From Neoceratodus forsteri (Eukaryota > Chordata > Ceratodontiformes > Ceratodontidae): a stretch of DNA of 64,000 bases. Positions 1-10,560 of the stretch are shown here, piece by piece. The notes below the pieces were generated by a model. That model ran no database searches and was not told where the DNA came from. It saw nothing but the letters and a program-made list of their open reading frames with translations. The translations under genes were made by a program, and so were the position numbers. How positions within the stretch are numbered: position 1 is the stretch's first letter; each line of letters opens with the position of its first letter. The DNA lies in the NCBI GenBank assembly GCA_016271365.2, contig CM057459.1, positions 821,621,001 to 821,685,000 on the forward strand, given 5' to 3'.

Positions 1-2
1 AC

Positions 3-110
3 TTGGAGGATGCAGGCCTATACTGCCATGATGGTCTGCATCTGTTCAGGAGGGAGAACAGGATCCTAGGTGATAGGTTTAAATGCTTCATTGGTAACCA
101 TTTAAACTAG
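3..110 (+). pseudogene. CR1 ORF1, C-terminal end (SGNH esterase-like)
   Basis: Reading from base 3 there is an open frame of 35 codons ending in TAG at 108-110. It contains GLYCHDGLHL followed by RILGDRF, the usual C-terminal end of CR1 ORF1. In CR1 elements ORF1 often carries an SGNH/GDSL-type esterase domain, and the D-x-x-H pair in HDGLHL corresponds to its last catalytic block. The same block occurs on the minus strand near 33800, 56110 and 62060. Only the end of the gene is inside the window, so its integrity upstream is unknown. Confidence 0.8.
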
Positions 111-279
111 CCAAGGAAGGAAGCACTGAAGGAAAACAGGGAAAGCCCAGCCCCCCCCAAAACAGGGTAGTAAGTGAAGTAGACACCAAGGTAGAGAAGT
201 CAATAGGGAGCAGGATGGGGTAAATCCAGAAAAAGGAAGTAAGGACAGGGATGGAGCTAAAAAGGGTAAGGCCATTAAC

Positions 280-1125
280 AAATGGAGGGTGATGAGTACC
301 AGTGCCCATAGTCTGTGTAGCAAGCTCCCTGAACTAGTGGCCTTAATGGAAGAGTGGCACCTGGATATTGTGGCAGTTACAGAAATATGGTACACAGAGA
401 ACCATGACTGGGATGTCAATGTACCAGGGTACACAAGCTACAGGAGGTAAAGGGAGGGTTAAAGAGGAGGAGGAGTAGCTCTCTATGTAAGGGAAGGGAT
501 CAAAGTGATGGAACTAAATGAGAAACAGGGAGTAGATTAGGCACCATGGGTCACCCTGGAGACAGGCAATGGTACCACAATCCACATGGGGGTTATATAC
601 TGACCCCCATCTCAGGGAGAGGCAATGGACAAGGAAATTATAGAAGGCATCCTTAGATTGGCAGAAAAGGGGGAAATATTGTTAATGGGGGACCTGAATA
701 TGCCAGATGTTAACTGGAGCACATTTGCTGCAGCCACATTCGAGAGCAGGGTTATTCTTGATGCCCTACAGGGGGCATGCCTCAGACAGCTAATGCTGGA
801 ACCCACATGGGAGGGAGCAATCTTAGACCTGGTGCTGTCAAACGGGGATGGAGAAAGGATCTCAGATTTAGAAGTGGGTAGCAATCTGGGGACAAGCGAC
901 CACCAAACAGTGTGGTTCACAATAAACACAGCCATAGAGTCCAGCCATACAAAAGCAAGAGTACTGGGCTTTAGCAGGGCTGACTTTGGGAAAATGGGAG
1001 AGTGCCTCAGGAAAGCAATAACAAATGGGCAACAAGGAGGAGTGGAGGAACAATGGGGAAAAATCAAAACAGCCATCACAGAGGCAACACACCTTTATGT
1101 GAAGCAAATCAACAAAACAAAATGA
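280..1125 (+). pseudogene. CR1 ORF2 endonuclease domain (broken)
   Basis: This is the N-terminal apurinic/apyrimidinic-type endonuclease domain of CR1 ORF2, which nicks target DNA for target-primed reverse transcription. Visible blocks in one frame are SAHSLCSKLPELVALMEEW (about 300-355), TEIWYTENHDWDV, GGVALYVREGIKV, then from 625 an open segment with GEILLMGDLNMPDVNW, AILDLVLSNG and the catalytic-type block LGTSDHQTVWF. In-frame stops lie near 448, 463, 538 and 600. The frame is lost after 1125, where the linker to the reverse transcriptase needs a shift. Confidence 0.85.
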
Positions 1126-1363
1126 AGGAATAGAACACTATGGTTCTCAAAATAGGTGGCATGGAAGGTTAAAGGACAAAAATGTAGCATTTAGAAAGTA
1201 TAAGGAAACACAGAAGGAGCAGGACAGAGAACTGTACCAGTTAAAGCAGAAGGAAGTAGGGAAGGCAGTCAGAATAACAAAGGCCCAAACTGAGGAAAAG
1301 ATAACCAACTCAGTTAAGAAGGCAGATAGAACCCTTTATAGGTACATTAGGGAGTGAAGAAAG

Positions 1364-2538
1364 ATGAAGGGAGGGATAGTGAGGCTTAATAAAGGGAAGA
1401 GAGGGTGGGCAGAGGGTGCAAGTGAAAAAGCAGGGATACTGAATAAATACTTCTGTTCAGTATTCACAAAAGAAGAAGAGGGGGAGGTACCTAAATCAAA
1501 GAATAGAAGCACTCTGGATAGGGAGGTTGATACCAGTCCATTCACAGAAGAAAGTGTTCTGAAAGAACTTTTAAAAATGAAGGTAGACAAAGCCATGGGG
1601 CCTGATGGGATTCACCCAAGAATTCTAAAAGAACTAAGGGTAGAACTAGTAACACCACTGACTACCCTCTTTAACAAATCATGGGAGGATGGTGTGGTAC
1701 TTGAGGACTGGAGGAGGGCAGATGTGATGCTCCTTCACAAAAGTGGGAGCAAGACAGAGGTAGGAAACTACAGACCTGTTAGTTTGACCTCAGTTGTAAG
1801 GAAAATGATGGAATCACTTCTGAAGGAAAGAATCATTGAATTACTAGAGGCCAGTGGGGCACAGGACCCACAGCATCATGGATTCACAGTAGGAAGGTCA
1901 TGTCAGATGACTTTAATAGATTTCTTTGAGTGGGTGACCAAAGTAGTAGACCAGGGAGGGGCTGTGTACATGGCCTACCTAGACTTTAACAAGGCATTTG
2001 ACACAGTCCTACACAAAAGATTAATATACAAGTTAACTGGGGTTGGAGTGGGCCCCAAGGTGGTAGCCTGGGTAAAAAATTGGCTGGGCAAAAGGACATA
2101 GAGGGTAATAATAAATGGAGTCCACTCTGAAGAAAGAGGGGTTTCTAGAGGGGTACCACAGGGTTCAGTACTGGGACCAGTCCTCTTTAATGTCTTTATA
2201 AGTGACATTGCAGACAGACTGGAAGGAAAAGTATGTCTCTTTGCAGATGACATAAAGATCTGCAACAGGGTCAATACAGAAGGTGGGGTGGAAAGGATGC
2301 AAAGGGACTTGGCAAGGTTGGAGGAATGGTCAAAGGTATGGCAGCTCAGATGCAATGCAAAGAAGTGCAAAGTAATGCACCTGGGAAGCAAAAACCGAGA
2401 GGAAGAGTACACAGTGGGGGTGAGATATTAACAACAACAAAAATGGAAAGGGACCTGGGGGTAATCAAATCAGATGACCTTAGTATGGGCAAACAATGTG
2501 AGAAGGCAGTAAGGAGGACTGGTGGGATACTGGGATGC
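1364..2538 (+). pseudogene. CR1 ORF2 reverse transcriptase (broken)
   Basis: This is the reverse transcriptase core of the same element. Motifs in order are KAMGPDGIHPRILKEL, the YRPVSLTSVV block, the HGFTVGRSCQ block, AYLDFNKAFDTV, GVPQGSVLGPVLFN and the catalytic LFADDIKI (about 2238-2260). The last of these matches the F/YxDD active site of non-LTR enzymes. An amber stop at 2099-2101 cuts the frame, which then resumes in the same phase until TAA near 2430. The frame then shifts toward the ILGCI segment at about 2530, where another CR1 fragment is inserted. It cannot encode a full enzyme as it stands. Confidence 0.9.
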
Positions 2539-2542
2539 ATAG

Positions 2543-2642
2543 AAACATAGAAACATAGACTGTGACGGCAGATAAGGACCACTTGGCCCATCCAGTCTGC
2601 CCATTTCCCTACCTACTGGATAAGCTGCAGATTCTAGTTAAC
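2543..2642 (-). mobile_element. CR1 3'-end fragment inserted antisense in CR1 ORF2
   Basis: About 100 bp of CR1 3' UTR in reverse orientation: two GAAACATA-type octamers, then the CCACTTGGCCCA and GTCTGCCCATTTCC segments, then the GATAAGCTGCAGAT segment. It breaks the host CR1 frame between ILGCI and the region that normally follows (R-G-I-T-S-R). CATAG occurs on both sides (2538-2542 and 2643-2647), which is consistent with a 5-bp target duplication. This is a severely 5'-truncated retrotransposition of the same family into an older copy. Confidence 0.8.
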
Positions 2643-2649
2643 CATAGGG

Positions 2650-3165
2650 AGAGGCATCACCAGTAGAAAACAGGAAGTTGTTATCCCTCTGTACAGACAG
2701 TTGGTGAGACCTCATCTGGAATACTGCGTGCAGTTCTGGAGACTCTGCAAGGACATAGACAGGATGGAGGCTGTCCGGAGGAGAGCAACTAAAATGATGC
2801 AGGATCTACACCAGAAGACATATGAAGAGAGAGAGATTAAAGGACCTTAATATGTATACCCTTGAGGAGAGGAGGGAGAGGAGGGACATGATAGAAACTT
2901 TAAAGTACCTTAAGGGAATCAACAAAGTCCAAGAGAGTAGCATCTTTCAGAAAAAGAGAAGTGCAAGAACAAGGGGACACAATTTGAAGATAGAGGGAGA
3001 ATGGCTCAGAGGTAATGTAAGGAAGTATTTTTTTCATTGAGAAGGTTGTGGATACATGGGACAGCCTTCCTGAGGTGGTAGTAAAGTCAAAAACAGTGGG
3101 GGAATTCAAGAATGCATGGGACAGACATAAGGCAATTCTAATTGGGGCGGTAGGAGGATATAGGC
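2650..3165 (+). pseudogene. CR1 ORF2 C-terminal region
   Basis: This is the C-terminal region of CR1 ORF2 downstream of the reverse transcriptase. Blocks seen across frames are VRPHLEYCVQFW, RRATKMM, YEER, then in other phases GDMIETLKYLKGI, KYFFIEKVVDTW and VGEFKNAWDRHKAIL. At least two frameshifts separate these blocks. The arrangement matches the other CR1 copies here, for example the minus-strand copy near 52640-52990. Confidence 0.8.
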
Positions 3166-3280
3166 TGTTGGTTAACTAGGATCTGCAGCTTATCCAATAG
3201 GTAGGGAAATGGGAAGATTAGGTGGGTCAAGCGGTCCTTATCTGCCACCAAATTCTATGTTTCTAAATTTCTATTCATTG

Positions 3281-4475
3281 AGGTCGATGGCTGTAACCCT
3301 CCTCAGTGATGGTGGAATGGAGGCATGGCAAATAATGGTCATAACTGGCCATAAGAGCGAATTGTCTCTTTGGTCCTACTGGAAGCCAAGTATCAATGAA
3401 TTCCAAAAGTGTGGAGCAACAATCAACAATAGCGGAAGAATTTCCTGAAAACCAGCTTCCACAAAATGCTTAGCACTCTAGTATAAGAAAGCATACTGAT
3501 GCATCCAGCATGAGTTCACTAAGCACATCCAATCCCCCCCAAAGCCGCAGCTGCAATTCCAAGTGCAAAAGCAATAATAACCTCTGAAAACATAGCACCT
3601 GCATCAAAAACAGAAAGTCTGCACAACAGAAATAACAACAATTACCAGTTTGATGAAAATCAGTTGGAAAATCTGAGGTTCATAATGATGCAGACTACAG
3701 AGGAAAGCACCTCCACAAGAAGCCTGCACCTTGATCAGTACTGCCGAACCAGATCTGACTGGCTGGAAATGCAAAATAAGAATTGTAATAGATGAGCAAC
3801 CAAGCCCAGTGAAGACCATCATTGTGCAACCCAGGAGTAGGAAACCTGATCAACTATAGCACAGTAAATTTGTACTGCACACTGCCACGGTGAGACATAT
3901 TACAATGTAAATACTTAGCTCTTTTATAAAAAAAAGATACACATTAAACAACAGGTTTTTTTTTCTTTTCCTAACAGATTCTCACAGGGGCAGCATGATA
4001 AAGTACATACCCATGGACTCTGTCTGTTACAGCAATAATTCATCTTCAAATGAAAGGACTTTTATATCAACTTTCAACTGACCTTTACAGTTAAATCAAG
4101 ACAGTTTATTTATACTTTTCAATTTCATTACAACAGTTTTGTGCATTTCTCTAACTAATCAGAATACAATTTCTTGATTTTTCTGTTGAATATTGTTACA
4201 AAATATTCTGATTTTCAGTGTTGACAATGAAATAGAGTGCTAGTTTATTGTAAATGATTTAGAATTTCTAATAAAAAATAAATAAAACAATGAAATACTC
4301 TCCAATAAAATAATGAAAGAGTAAATATTTGAGAAATTTAAAGTCTGGGACTACTTTTTACAGCACAAGAATATGTACAACATTTCTAATTATTTAAACC
4401 TAATTAAAAGGTTTCACAATTAAATGTACTATATTTGCACATGTGGGGCCAGCCTATAATCACAGTAAAGCACTC
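3281..4475. other. No gene seen: AT-rich unique sequence
   Basis: I see no coding motif, RNA gene or recognisable repeat in this stretch. It becomes AT-rich toward 3900-4430, with short homopolymer tracts. Open frames here are short and carry no family signature. Confidence 0.5.
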
Positions 4476-4592
4476 CAGAGTATGGATCATGCTAGGATTT
4501 ACCCATGCCTGACATAGTTTGGTTACTCGGCCTGCAGCCCCATGACTGGACCATGCCAGGCACGGGTAAATCCCAGCATAACCCACACCCTG
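4476..4592. repeat. 117-bp near-perfect palindrome (fold-back/MITE-like)
   Basis: The 36 bases at 4476-4511 are the reverse complement of 4557-4592 with six differences, and all six are transitions. The inner 45 bases are also partly self-complementary around CTGCAG at 4532-4537, so the whole unit is one symmetric palindrome centred at about 4534. Transition-only differences are what decay of a once-perfect palindrome would give, and as RNA they would still allow G-U pairs. It could be a miniature inverted-repeat element or a hairpin RNA source; the transposon family is not recognised. Confidence 0.75.
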
Positions 4593-5289
4593 TCACAGAT
4601 TATTTGTTAAATAATCGCTTTCCAGAACCAAATTGCCACAGGTAGGGTGTGTGTATGTTAGAGGGCTATTGCAATGCTAGTTGGGCTGCCTTACAGACGA
4701 AAGCTGAGCCAGTGTGAGACATAAGACGGAAAACAGCAGACCAAGGAAATAAGAGAAACAAAGGCATCAAACTCCAGAAGAATGGGTTAAGATGAGGTGC
4801 TCTGTAGCCCTTGAACAGAGGTGTCTCCCCTGACTGGCAGTACCCTAAGTGCAGGATGAGGGAAGCTAACAGAGAGGTCCTTTTTTTTCTCTCTATTAAA
4901 AGATATAGTACACTATGCTGCTCTGCTAAGCTCTCTTGAGCCTTCCTGATGAAAGGCAGTGACAATTAAGTGAGCTTTCTACAGAAATGACTCCTTTGTC
5001 CATTATGCCTAATAATCTTTTTGGCTAGTGGTAAACAGCACTAGACAGCACAATTCAACCCCTCTCCTTGTCAGATAGGGACTACATGTGAGCCAACCTT
5101 AAGAAGGAACTATTGTGCTGCCCCAGTTGTTTCCACAGTTTGCTACAGGCACAGCTCTGTGTCACTGAGAAAAACTTTCCGTCCATTGCAATGGCAACCA
5201 GGCCATATGGTTGCCATAGGGTGGGGGGTGGCAAAAATGTGAAGGGCATGTAGGAATGCAAATTTTGGGAGGGCCAGTGCCACTCCTCC
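4593..5289. other. No gene seen
   Basis: No coding signature or repeat family is recognised here. Short open frames have no domain motif. CR1-like sequence begins just after this stretch. Confidence 0.45.
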
Positions 5290-5394
5290 AAATTGTAAAT
5301 TTGGAGGATAAGCAGATCTCACAGGGGTGAAATAGTAAGGGGAAAGGGAGGGAAGGCTAAGAGAGATAGAGGAGTGGGTTGGAAGGTGGTGTCC

Positions 5395-6240
5395 ACAAAT
5401 GTGAGGAGCGTGGGAAACAAATTGCTGGAGCTACAGGCATTAATGGAGGAGGGGGGTGGATTTGACTGCAATCATGGAAATTTGGGCTACCCAGATCAAT
5501 GAATGGGATTTAATACCGCCAGGGCACAAAATATTTAGAAGAGACAGGAAAATTGTCAAGGGATTGGGGTAGTGTTATTTGTAAGGGAGGGGACAGAGTG
5601 CAGCAGGGAGGAGGGCAAGGATGGGAATGTGGAAATGATGTGGGTCAACTTAAAAGATACTAAGGATAGGAGGGTCAGTCTGGGGGTAGTATATAGGCCA
5701 TCATCACAGACTGAGGAGCATGACAGGAAACTAGTGGACAACCTGATAACCCACTGTTGCATGGGCAGGGGAAAGACGGTGGTGGTGGGAGACATCAACT
5801 TGCCTGGGGAGGACTGGTACACTATGTCATCATCTGCTAAAGAACAGAGGCTACTGGATGCATTCCAAGATGCATTTCTGTCACAGCTGGTGGTAGAGCC
5901 AACCAGAGAAGAAGTGTCTTGGACCTGGTCCTGGCAAATAGTGACCAGGTAAAAGATGTGATAGTAGAGGACCCGCTGGTGGGGAGCGACCACTCTACAG
6001 TAGAGTTTTCCTTGGACCTGGGGAGGGAAGAATGTCAGACAGGGATGAAGGTAGTGGACTTTAGGGTAGCCAATTTTGGGAGGATGGCAGCCATCCTTGA
6101 GGGGCAACTAGGGAGAATATGTCCAGATATGGACACTGAAAGCAGGTGTGCAATACTGAAGTTTGGCCTGCTAAAGGCCACAAAAACCTGCACAAGGTCC
6201 CAATACAGAAAAGCAAGATCAAGGAAACCCAGCTGGTGAA
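5395..6240 (+). pseudogene. CR1 ORF2 endonuclease domain (frameshifted)
   Basis: Blocks visible are NVRSVGNKLLELQALMEE (about 5398-5450), an open segment from 5572 with LGVVYRPSSQTEEHD, VVVGDINLPGEDW and LLDAFQDAFLSQLVVEPTRE, and then a +1 shift near 5930 into DLVLANSDQV, LVGSDHSTVEF and FGRMAAILEGQL. These are the standard endonuclease blocks of CR1, and GSDHSTVEF corresponds to the catalytic SDH motif. At least one frameshift (near 5930) and stops near 5460-5570 disable it. Confidence 0.85.
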
Positions 6241-6829
6241 CCAAGGAGATGCAGGAGAGAGTAAGGGAGAAAAGGCTTGTCTTCTGAAAGTGCGAGGCAA
6301 CCTGTGGAGAGGGGGACAGGAAGGAGTACCATAAAAATATTGAGGGAGGTGAGTAGGGTGGTAAGGGCAGCCAATAAAGCCAAAGAACTAAGGTTGGTAC
6401 AGGGGATCAGGGAAGGGAAGAAGGAATTTTTTAGATACATCAGGGAGAGAAGAAAGTGTAGGGGTCAGATCACCATGAAAGGAAGGTGGGTGGGCAGAAG
6501 TGAGAGCTGATCAAGCAGAGGTGCTAAATTAGTACTTCTGCTCAGTCTTCACAAGGGAAAAGATGGGTCAATTCTGTAGGGGGAGGTAAGGCCGGGGTCA
6601 AGGATGGTAGGAACTAACAGATGGAGAGATCCTGGAGAAGAGAGCATGGGGGTGCCTTAGGTCCTTGAGCACAAACAAGGCCTCGGGCCTGGACAGGATC
6701 CACCTCAGAGTCCTAAAGAAACTGACAGATATCCTGGCAGCACCTCTGATGGAATAATTTGATTCTTTCCTACTATCGGAATGTGTACCAATAGACTGGA
6801 GGATGGTGCACGTAGTGTATTAAGAGGGA

Positions 6830-8284
6830 CAGCTCAGCTGGTTCTGATGGCTTATGTCCTAGTTTATTGGCGGATGCTGCCTCAGTTATAGCACTTCCAG
6901 TTAGTATTATTTTCAATTTGTCTTTTGTTACAGGTACTATACCTAATATATGGAAACATACTTTGGTCACTCCTATGTTTAAATCTGGTTCACAACATGA
7001 GTTTTGTAACTACAAACCTATTTCTATCTTGTCTGCTTTAGCTAAAGTTCAGGAAAGAATAGTTTATAATCAGTTGATTGGGTATGTGGATCGCTTTGGA
7101 TTATTGTCTCAGAACCAACATGGTTTTAGAAAGGGAAGGAGTACTGAGACTGCCTTGGTCAAGTTCAGAACGCGTACTTAATGGCATGGATGGATGTGTC
7201 TGACGGGTGCCGTGTTCGTGGACTTGACTAAGGCATTCGACTCAGTTGATCACCAATTGTTGATTTCTAGACTTGAGTCATTGGGAGTTGGTGAGTCTTT
7301 CTTGACTGGACTAGGGATTATTTAACAAATAGGTTTCAAAGGGTTAAATATAGGGTGCTGTATCAGACTCTGTAATGGTTAAGTGTGGGGTTCCACAAGG
7401 TTCTATTTTAGGGCCACTTTTGTTTTCTTTTGTTTTGATCAACTAGTAAGTGTGATTAATAATGCTTCTCTAACACTTTATGCTGACGATGCAGTAATTT
7501 ATACGCAGGGTTTGTCAGTTGGAGATCTAGGTGTTTCTTTAACAGAGGAAATGTGCAATTTTCAGTCTTCACTTATGGCCTGTAAATTACTCTTAAACAA
7601 ATCTAAGACAAAGGTGATGGTTTTTGGTACCCCACCTAGACTGAGATCTGAGGTTGGTACTTTGGAAGTTAAATCTCTTGATGGATTACTGTTTGACTAT
7701 GTTGATACATTTCAATATCTTGGGGTATTACTAGATTCTCATCTAAGTTATGAATTTCATTTTTTGAGGGTTACCTCAAGAATACATTGTAGATTAGGTT
7801 CTTTGTACAGAATCCGTTCATTTCTTATTCCTGAGTCTAGGCTGGTTATTTCAAGTGCTGCTTACTTCTATTGTGAACTATGCAGCTATGATTACTGACA
7901 CTGCTTCTGCGACAGTGATTTCAAAGAACCACTTTACTTCACTTGATAGCTAAGTTTGCTTTAAATTGTTCTAAGTCATCTCATCATTGTGTGATTTTGA
8001 AAGAAATGGGCTGGTTACGGTTTCATTATTTCCAATACTATGTGGCCAAGTTCATATATAAAGTTATGGACTCTGGAATTCCACATAGTATTTCAAAGTT
8101 TTTGAGACCATATATTGATGGTCATTATTCTAGACATAGGTCAGACAGTAGGTTTCTCGAGATTCCTTTTATGAAATCTAAAAGTGGACAAAGATCCTTT
8201 GCTTATATTGCTCCATTTATTTGGAATGAAATTCCTCAAGATATTAGGTGGTTGTGTTCTGTCAAAAGTTTGCCGATGCATTAA
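6830..8284 (+). pseudogene. L2-like reverse transcriptase and C-terminal region (broken)
   Basis: This is the protein part of the inserted L2-like element. Three open segments (6867-7181, 7383-7898 and 7943-8284) together give the reverse-transcriptase core with the ADD active site and the conserved C-terminal end. The intervening 7182-7382 still reads as motif A (FVDLTKAFDS) and VPQGSIL-like sequence after frame changes. The N-terminal endonuclease is missing through truncation. The enzyme is inactive as it stands. Confidence 0.8.
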
Positions 8285-8506
8285 GGATGTATTTCGAATC
8301 TCAATTTAATTGTAACTGTTTTTTATGAATTTTTTTTTTTTATGAATTTTATACGTAACAAAGACATTTTTGTCTGCAATTTGCTGCATTGCATATGTAT
8401 GTTTGATTATGTATTGTCTGTATGCAATATATGTGGGTCGCACCTGTAAAAGGAACTTGTTTCCAGTGTGCTTACCCGTTAAGCAAATAAACAAACAAAC
8501 AAACAA
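6830..8506 (+). mobile_element. L2-like LINE, 5'-truncated, inserted in CR1
   Basis: A 1.7-kb non-LTR element of different type from its CR1 host. It is 5'-truncated in the reverse transcriptase and ends in a tandem AAAC tail at about 8485-8506 (AATAAACAAACAAACAAAC). Reverse-transcriptase blocks are IPNIWKHTLVTPMFKSGS, YKPISILSALAKVQERIV, QHGFRKGRSTETALVKF (to 7181), AVFVDLTKAFDSVDHQLLIS (7205-7270) and LYADDAVIY (about 7470). The C-terminal region has YLGVLLDSHLSYE and SFAYIAPFIWNEIPQDIR. This domain order and the microsatellite tail resemble the L2 group; the exact family is uncertain. Confidence 0.85.
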
Positions 8507-8933
8507 GTCCAGTAAATTACAGCCCTGTCAGCCTGATGTCAATTGTCTGGAAACTATTGGAATCCATATTGAAGGAAACACTGATGGGGTTCCTGGATGT
8601 AAACAGCCTTCATGACGACCATCAACACAGATTCATCCAGGGAAGATCTTGTCAAATGAACCTGGTCAAATTTTTTGATTGGGTGACAAGGTCTCTGCAT
8701 GGGGTCAGACAGCTGATGTCCTGCACCTGGACTTCAGCAATGCGTTTGACTCAGTGCTGCATGGGAGACTGTTGAACAAGTTGAGGTATCTGGGGTGGAG
8801 GTAAAAATGGTGAAGTGGATTGGGAATTGGCTGATCAATAGGCAACAGAAGGTGGTGATGGAGGGGAGCTTTCAACACTCAGGGGGTCATTAGTTGGGTC
8901 CAGCAGGGGTCTGTGCTGGGTCCACTGTTACTT
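8507..8933 (+). pseudogene. CR1 reverse transcriptase, middle piece
   Basis: The host CR1 resumes with NYSPVSLMSIVWKLLESILK, DDHQHRFIQGRSCQMNLVKF, then a shift to LHLDFSNAFDSVLHGRLLNK, then QQGSVLGPLLL at the edge of the SINE. These are the blocks expected right after the DWRMVHVV block that precedes the L2-like insertion. This shows that the L2-like element landed inside this reverse transcriptase gene. Confidence 0.85.
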
Positions 8934-9529
8934 TTTTTTTGTATACTCTTTTTTCTGCCCTCCTTGTACTCGGTGGCCCCCACTCCTTCAGGCTTCACAA
9001 GTCCCCCGCTAGCCCCGCTGTCCTAACCCAGCCCTCCTCTAACCCCACGGATCGCAGCCGATCCCCGCGATATCCTGGTGTATCCATTTTGCCGGGGGGG
9101 AAGGCACCAGGGAGAGGGGATGACCCCAGCACACTTTCTCTACTTAGGGCCCGGGGATGCTGCCACAGAGAAGGAGGCCCCGGGAAGGCACTGGAGGCAT
9201 TCGGGGACAGAGTGCCGTCATCCGGCTGCCAGCGAGTGGTATTTCCTGTTTTTTCCTAGGTGCGTGATGTCCGAACATCAAGGCATTAGCCAACATCTGT
9301 CACACACCGCCAAGCAGTGAACCCATCGTGTTGCCCCACCCCTGGTTTCCACCAGCTGTCGCCCAACACCGGGTCATAGCCCTTCCTCCCTCCCTGGAGA
9401 CAACGAGCAGTCGTGGGACACTCAAGTTGTCTCCCCCCGGCTGGCCCTCCAGCAACCCTAGCTCATTCCCGAGCCTGGGTCACTGGCGTTGCAAGCAGAA
9501 ATCCAACCACTGCGCCGGTGGGCCGGCCC
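8934..9529 (-). mobile_element. tRNA-like SINE/retroposon with poly(A) and 15-bp target duplication
   Basis: The 15-base word GGTCCACTGTTACTT occurs at 8919-8933 and again at 9530-9544, and the CR1 frame reads through if one copy and the insert are removed. The insert is 596 bp, distinctly GC-rich, and begins with a T-run (8931-8940), so its poly(A) tail lies on the minus strand. Near the other end the minus strand reads CCGGCGCAGTGGTTGG, close to the RNA polymerase III A box. About 35 bases further is GACCCAGGCTCGGGAA, a decayed B-box-like region. A long tRNA-derived SINE is the best reading, though 596 bp is long for one. Confidence 0.78.
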
Positions 9530-10330
9530 GGTCCACTGTTACTTAATGCATTTATAGTGGATATAGCAAAGGGAGTTAGGAGCAGAATGATACTGTTCAC
9601 TGACAACTCAAAACTAGGAGCGGAGGTGGACAGTGAAGAGCGGTGAAGGACTCTCCAGGAAGAGCTGGAAAGACTGGAACAGTGGTCAGACAAATAGCAG
9701 ATGGGTTTCAATGCTCATAAGTGAAGGGTACTGCATTTGGGGGCAAAGAATCCAGGGTATAGCTACCATTTGTGGGGAGCAGAAATTGACAGTCCTGGAG
9801 GAGGAAAAAGATCTAGATATGGTGATCACTGGCAAAATGAATCACTCAGAACAGTGCAGAAAAGCAGTGACAAAGACAAACAGAATGCTGGGGTACATTG
9901 CCAGCAGAGCACTTTGAGGAGGGAGGAGGTTATCCTGCCGCTGTATGAATCCTTATTTAGGCCGAATTTGAAGTACTTTGTGTAGTTCTGGTGTCCTTAA
10001 TTAAAAAAGAATGTCATGCTTCTGGAGAGAGTTCAGAGGAGGGTATCTAAGATGATCCAGGGAATGAGAGACAAGTCCTATGAAGAGAGACTTTGGGAGC
10101 TAAATATGTACTCCCTGGAGGACAGAAAGAACAGTGGGGATATGATTGAGACCTTAAAATACATGAGGGGTATCAACAGAGGCAACACGGTGGGCTTGTT
10201 CAGAATGAACAGGGAAGGGCCCATAAGAGGTCATAATCTAAAACTAGTGGGATGGGAATAGGAGAAAAGAGCTGAGGAAACATTACTTCACAGAAAAAGT
10301 GATGGCACCTTGAAACAGGTTACTTGAGGA
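9530..10330 (+). pseudogene. CR1 reverse transcriptase end and C-terminal region
   Basis: After the SINE the CR1 continues with LLLNAFIVDIAKGVRS, ILFTDNSKLGAEVDS (active-site region, normally FADD, here FTDN) and the GYSYHLWGAEI-type segment. The ERVQRRVSKMIQGM, YEERLWELNMYSLEDRKN and GDMIETLKYMRGINR blocks follow, to about 10260. Frames alternate between 9413-9646, 9633-9917 and 10016-10261. The replacement of the catalytic ADD by TDN agrees with a long-dead copy. Confidence 0.82.
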
Positions 10331-10560
10331 GGTGATTTCAATGGAATCAGTGGATAGTTTTAAGAAGGTATGGGATAGGTGCATGGGCAAGGTACGGAAA
10401 GAAGTATCCAGGACAAGAACTCAGGGTGAGGAACCTTGGGTAGAGGGAGAAAAAAGGGAAGGGGGAAGCAGCAGTGAATGTACTGTAAGCTGTAACTCAA
10501 GCAGATGGAGATAGACCTTAAGGCCTTATCTGCTGGCATTTTCATATATTTGTGAATTTG

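Larger units (their letters stand above)
1..3280 (+). mobile_element. CR1-type LINE, plus strand, enters window inside ORF1
   Basis: A CR1-family non-LTR retrotransposon that starts before the window. In order one sees the C-terminus of ORF1 (ending at 110), a short spacer, ORF2 endonuclease (about 280-1125), linker, reverse transcriptase (about 1364-2538) and the CR1 C-terminal region (2650-3165). The 3' UTR ends near 3280 in two imperfect TATGTTTC-like units. All reading frames are broken, so this is a dead copy. A short antisense insertion interrupts it at 2543-2642. The same 3' end, reverse complemented, starts most of the minus-strand CR1 copies in this window, so they are one subfamily group. 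Confidence 0.92.
5290..10560 (+). mobile_element. CR1-type LINE (second subfamily), split by two insertions
   Basis: A plus-strand CR1 with ORF2 endonuclease (about 5390-6240), linker and the start of the reverse transcriptase (to about 6830). It resumes at 8507-8933 and again at 9530-10560. The three pieces are co-linear parts of one ORF2, because blocks on either side of each gap are consecutive in the protein. The 3' end near 10500-10560 has the AGACCTTAAGGCCTTATCTG segment and lacks the GAAACATA-type octamer tail of the other subfamily. The gaps are an L2-like LINE and a SINE, described separately. Confidence 0.88.

Noticed and set aside
1975..2412. 145-codon minus-strand frame
   Set aside because: It is the antisense shadow of the CR1 reverse transcriptase on the plus strand. 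Similar shadows occur opposite every CR1 copy here.
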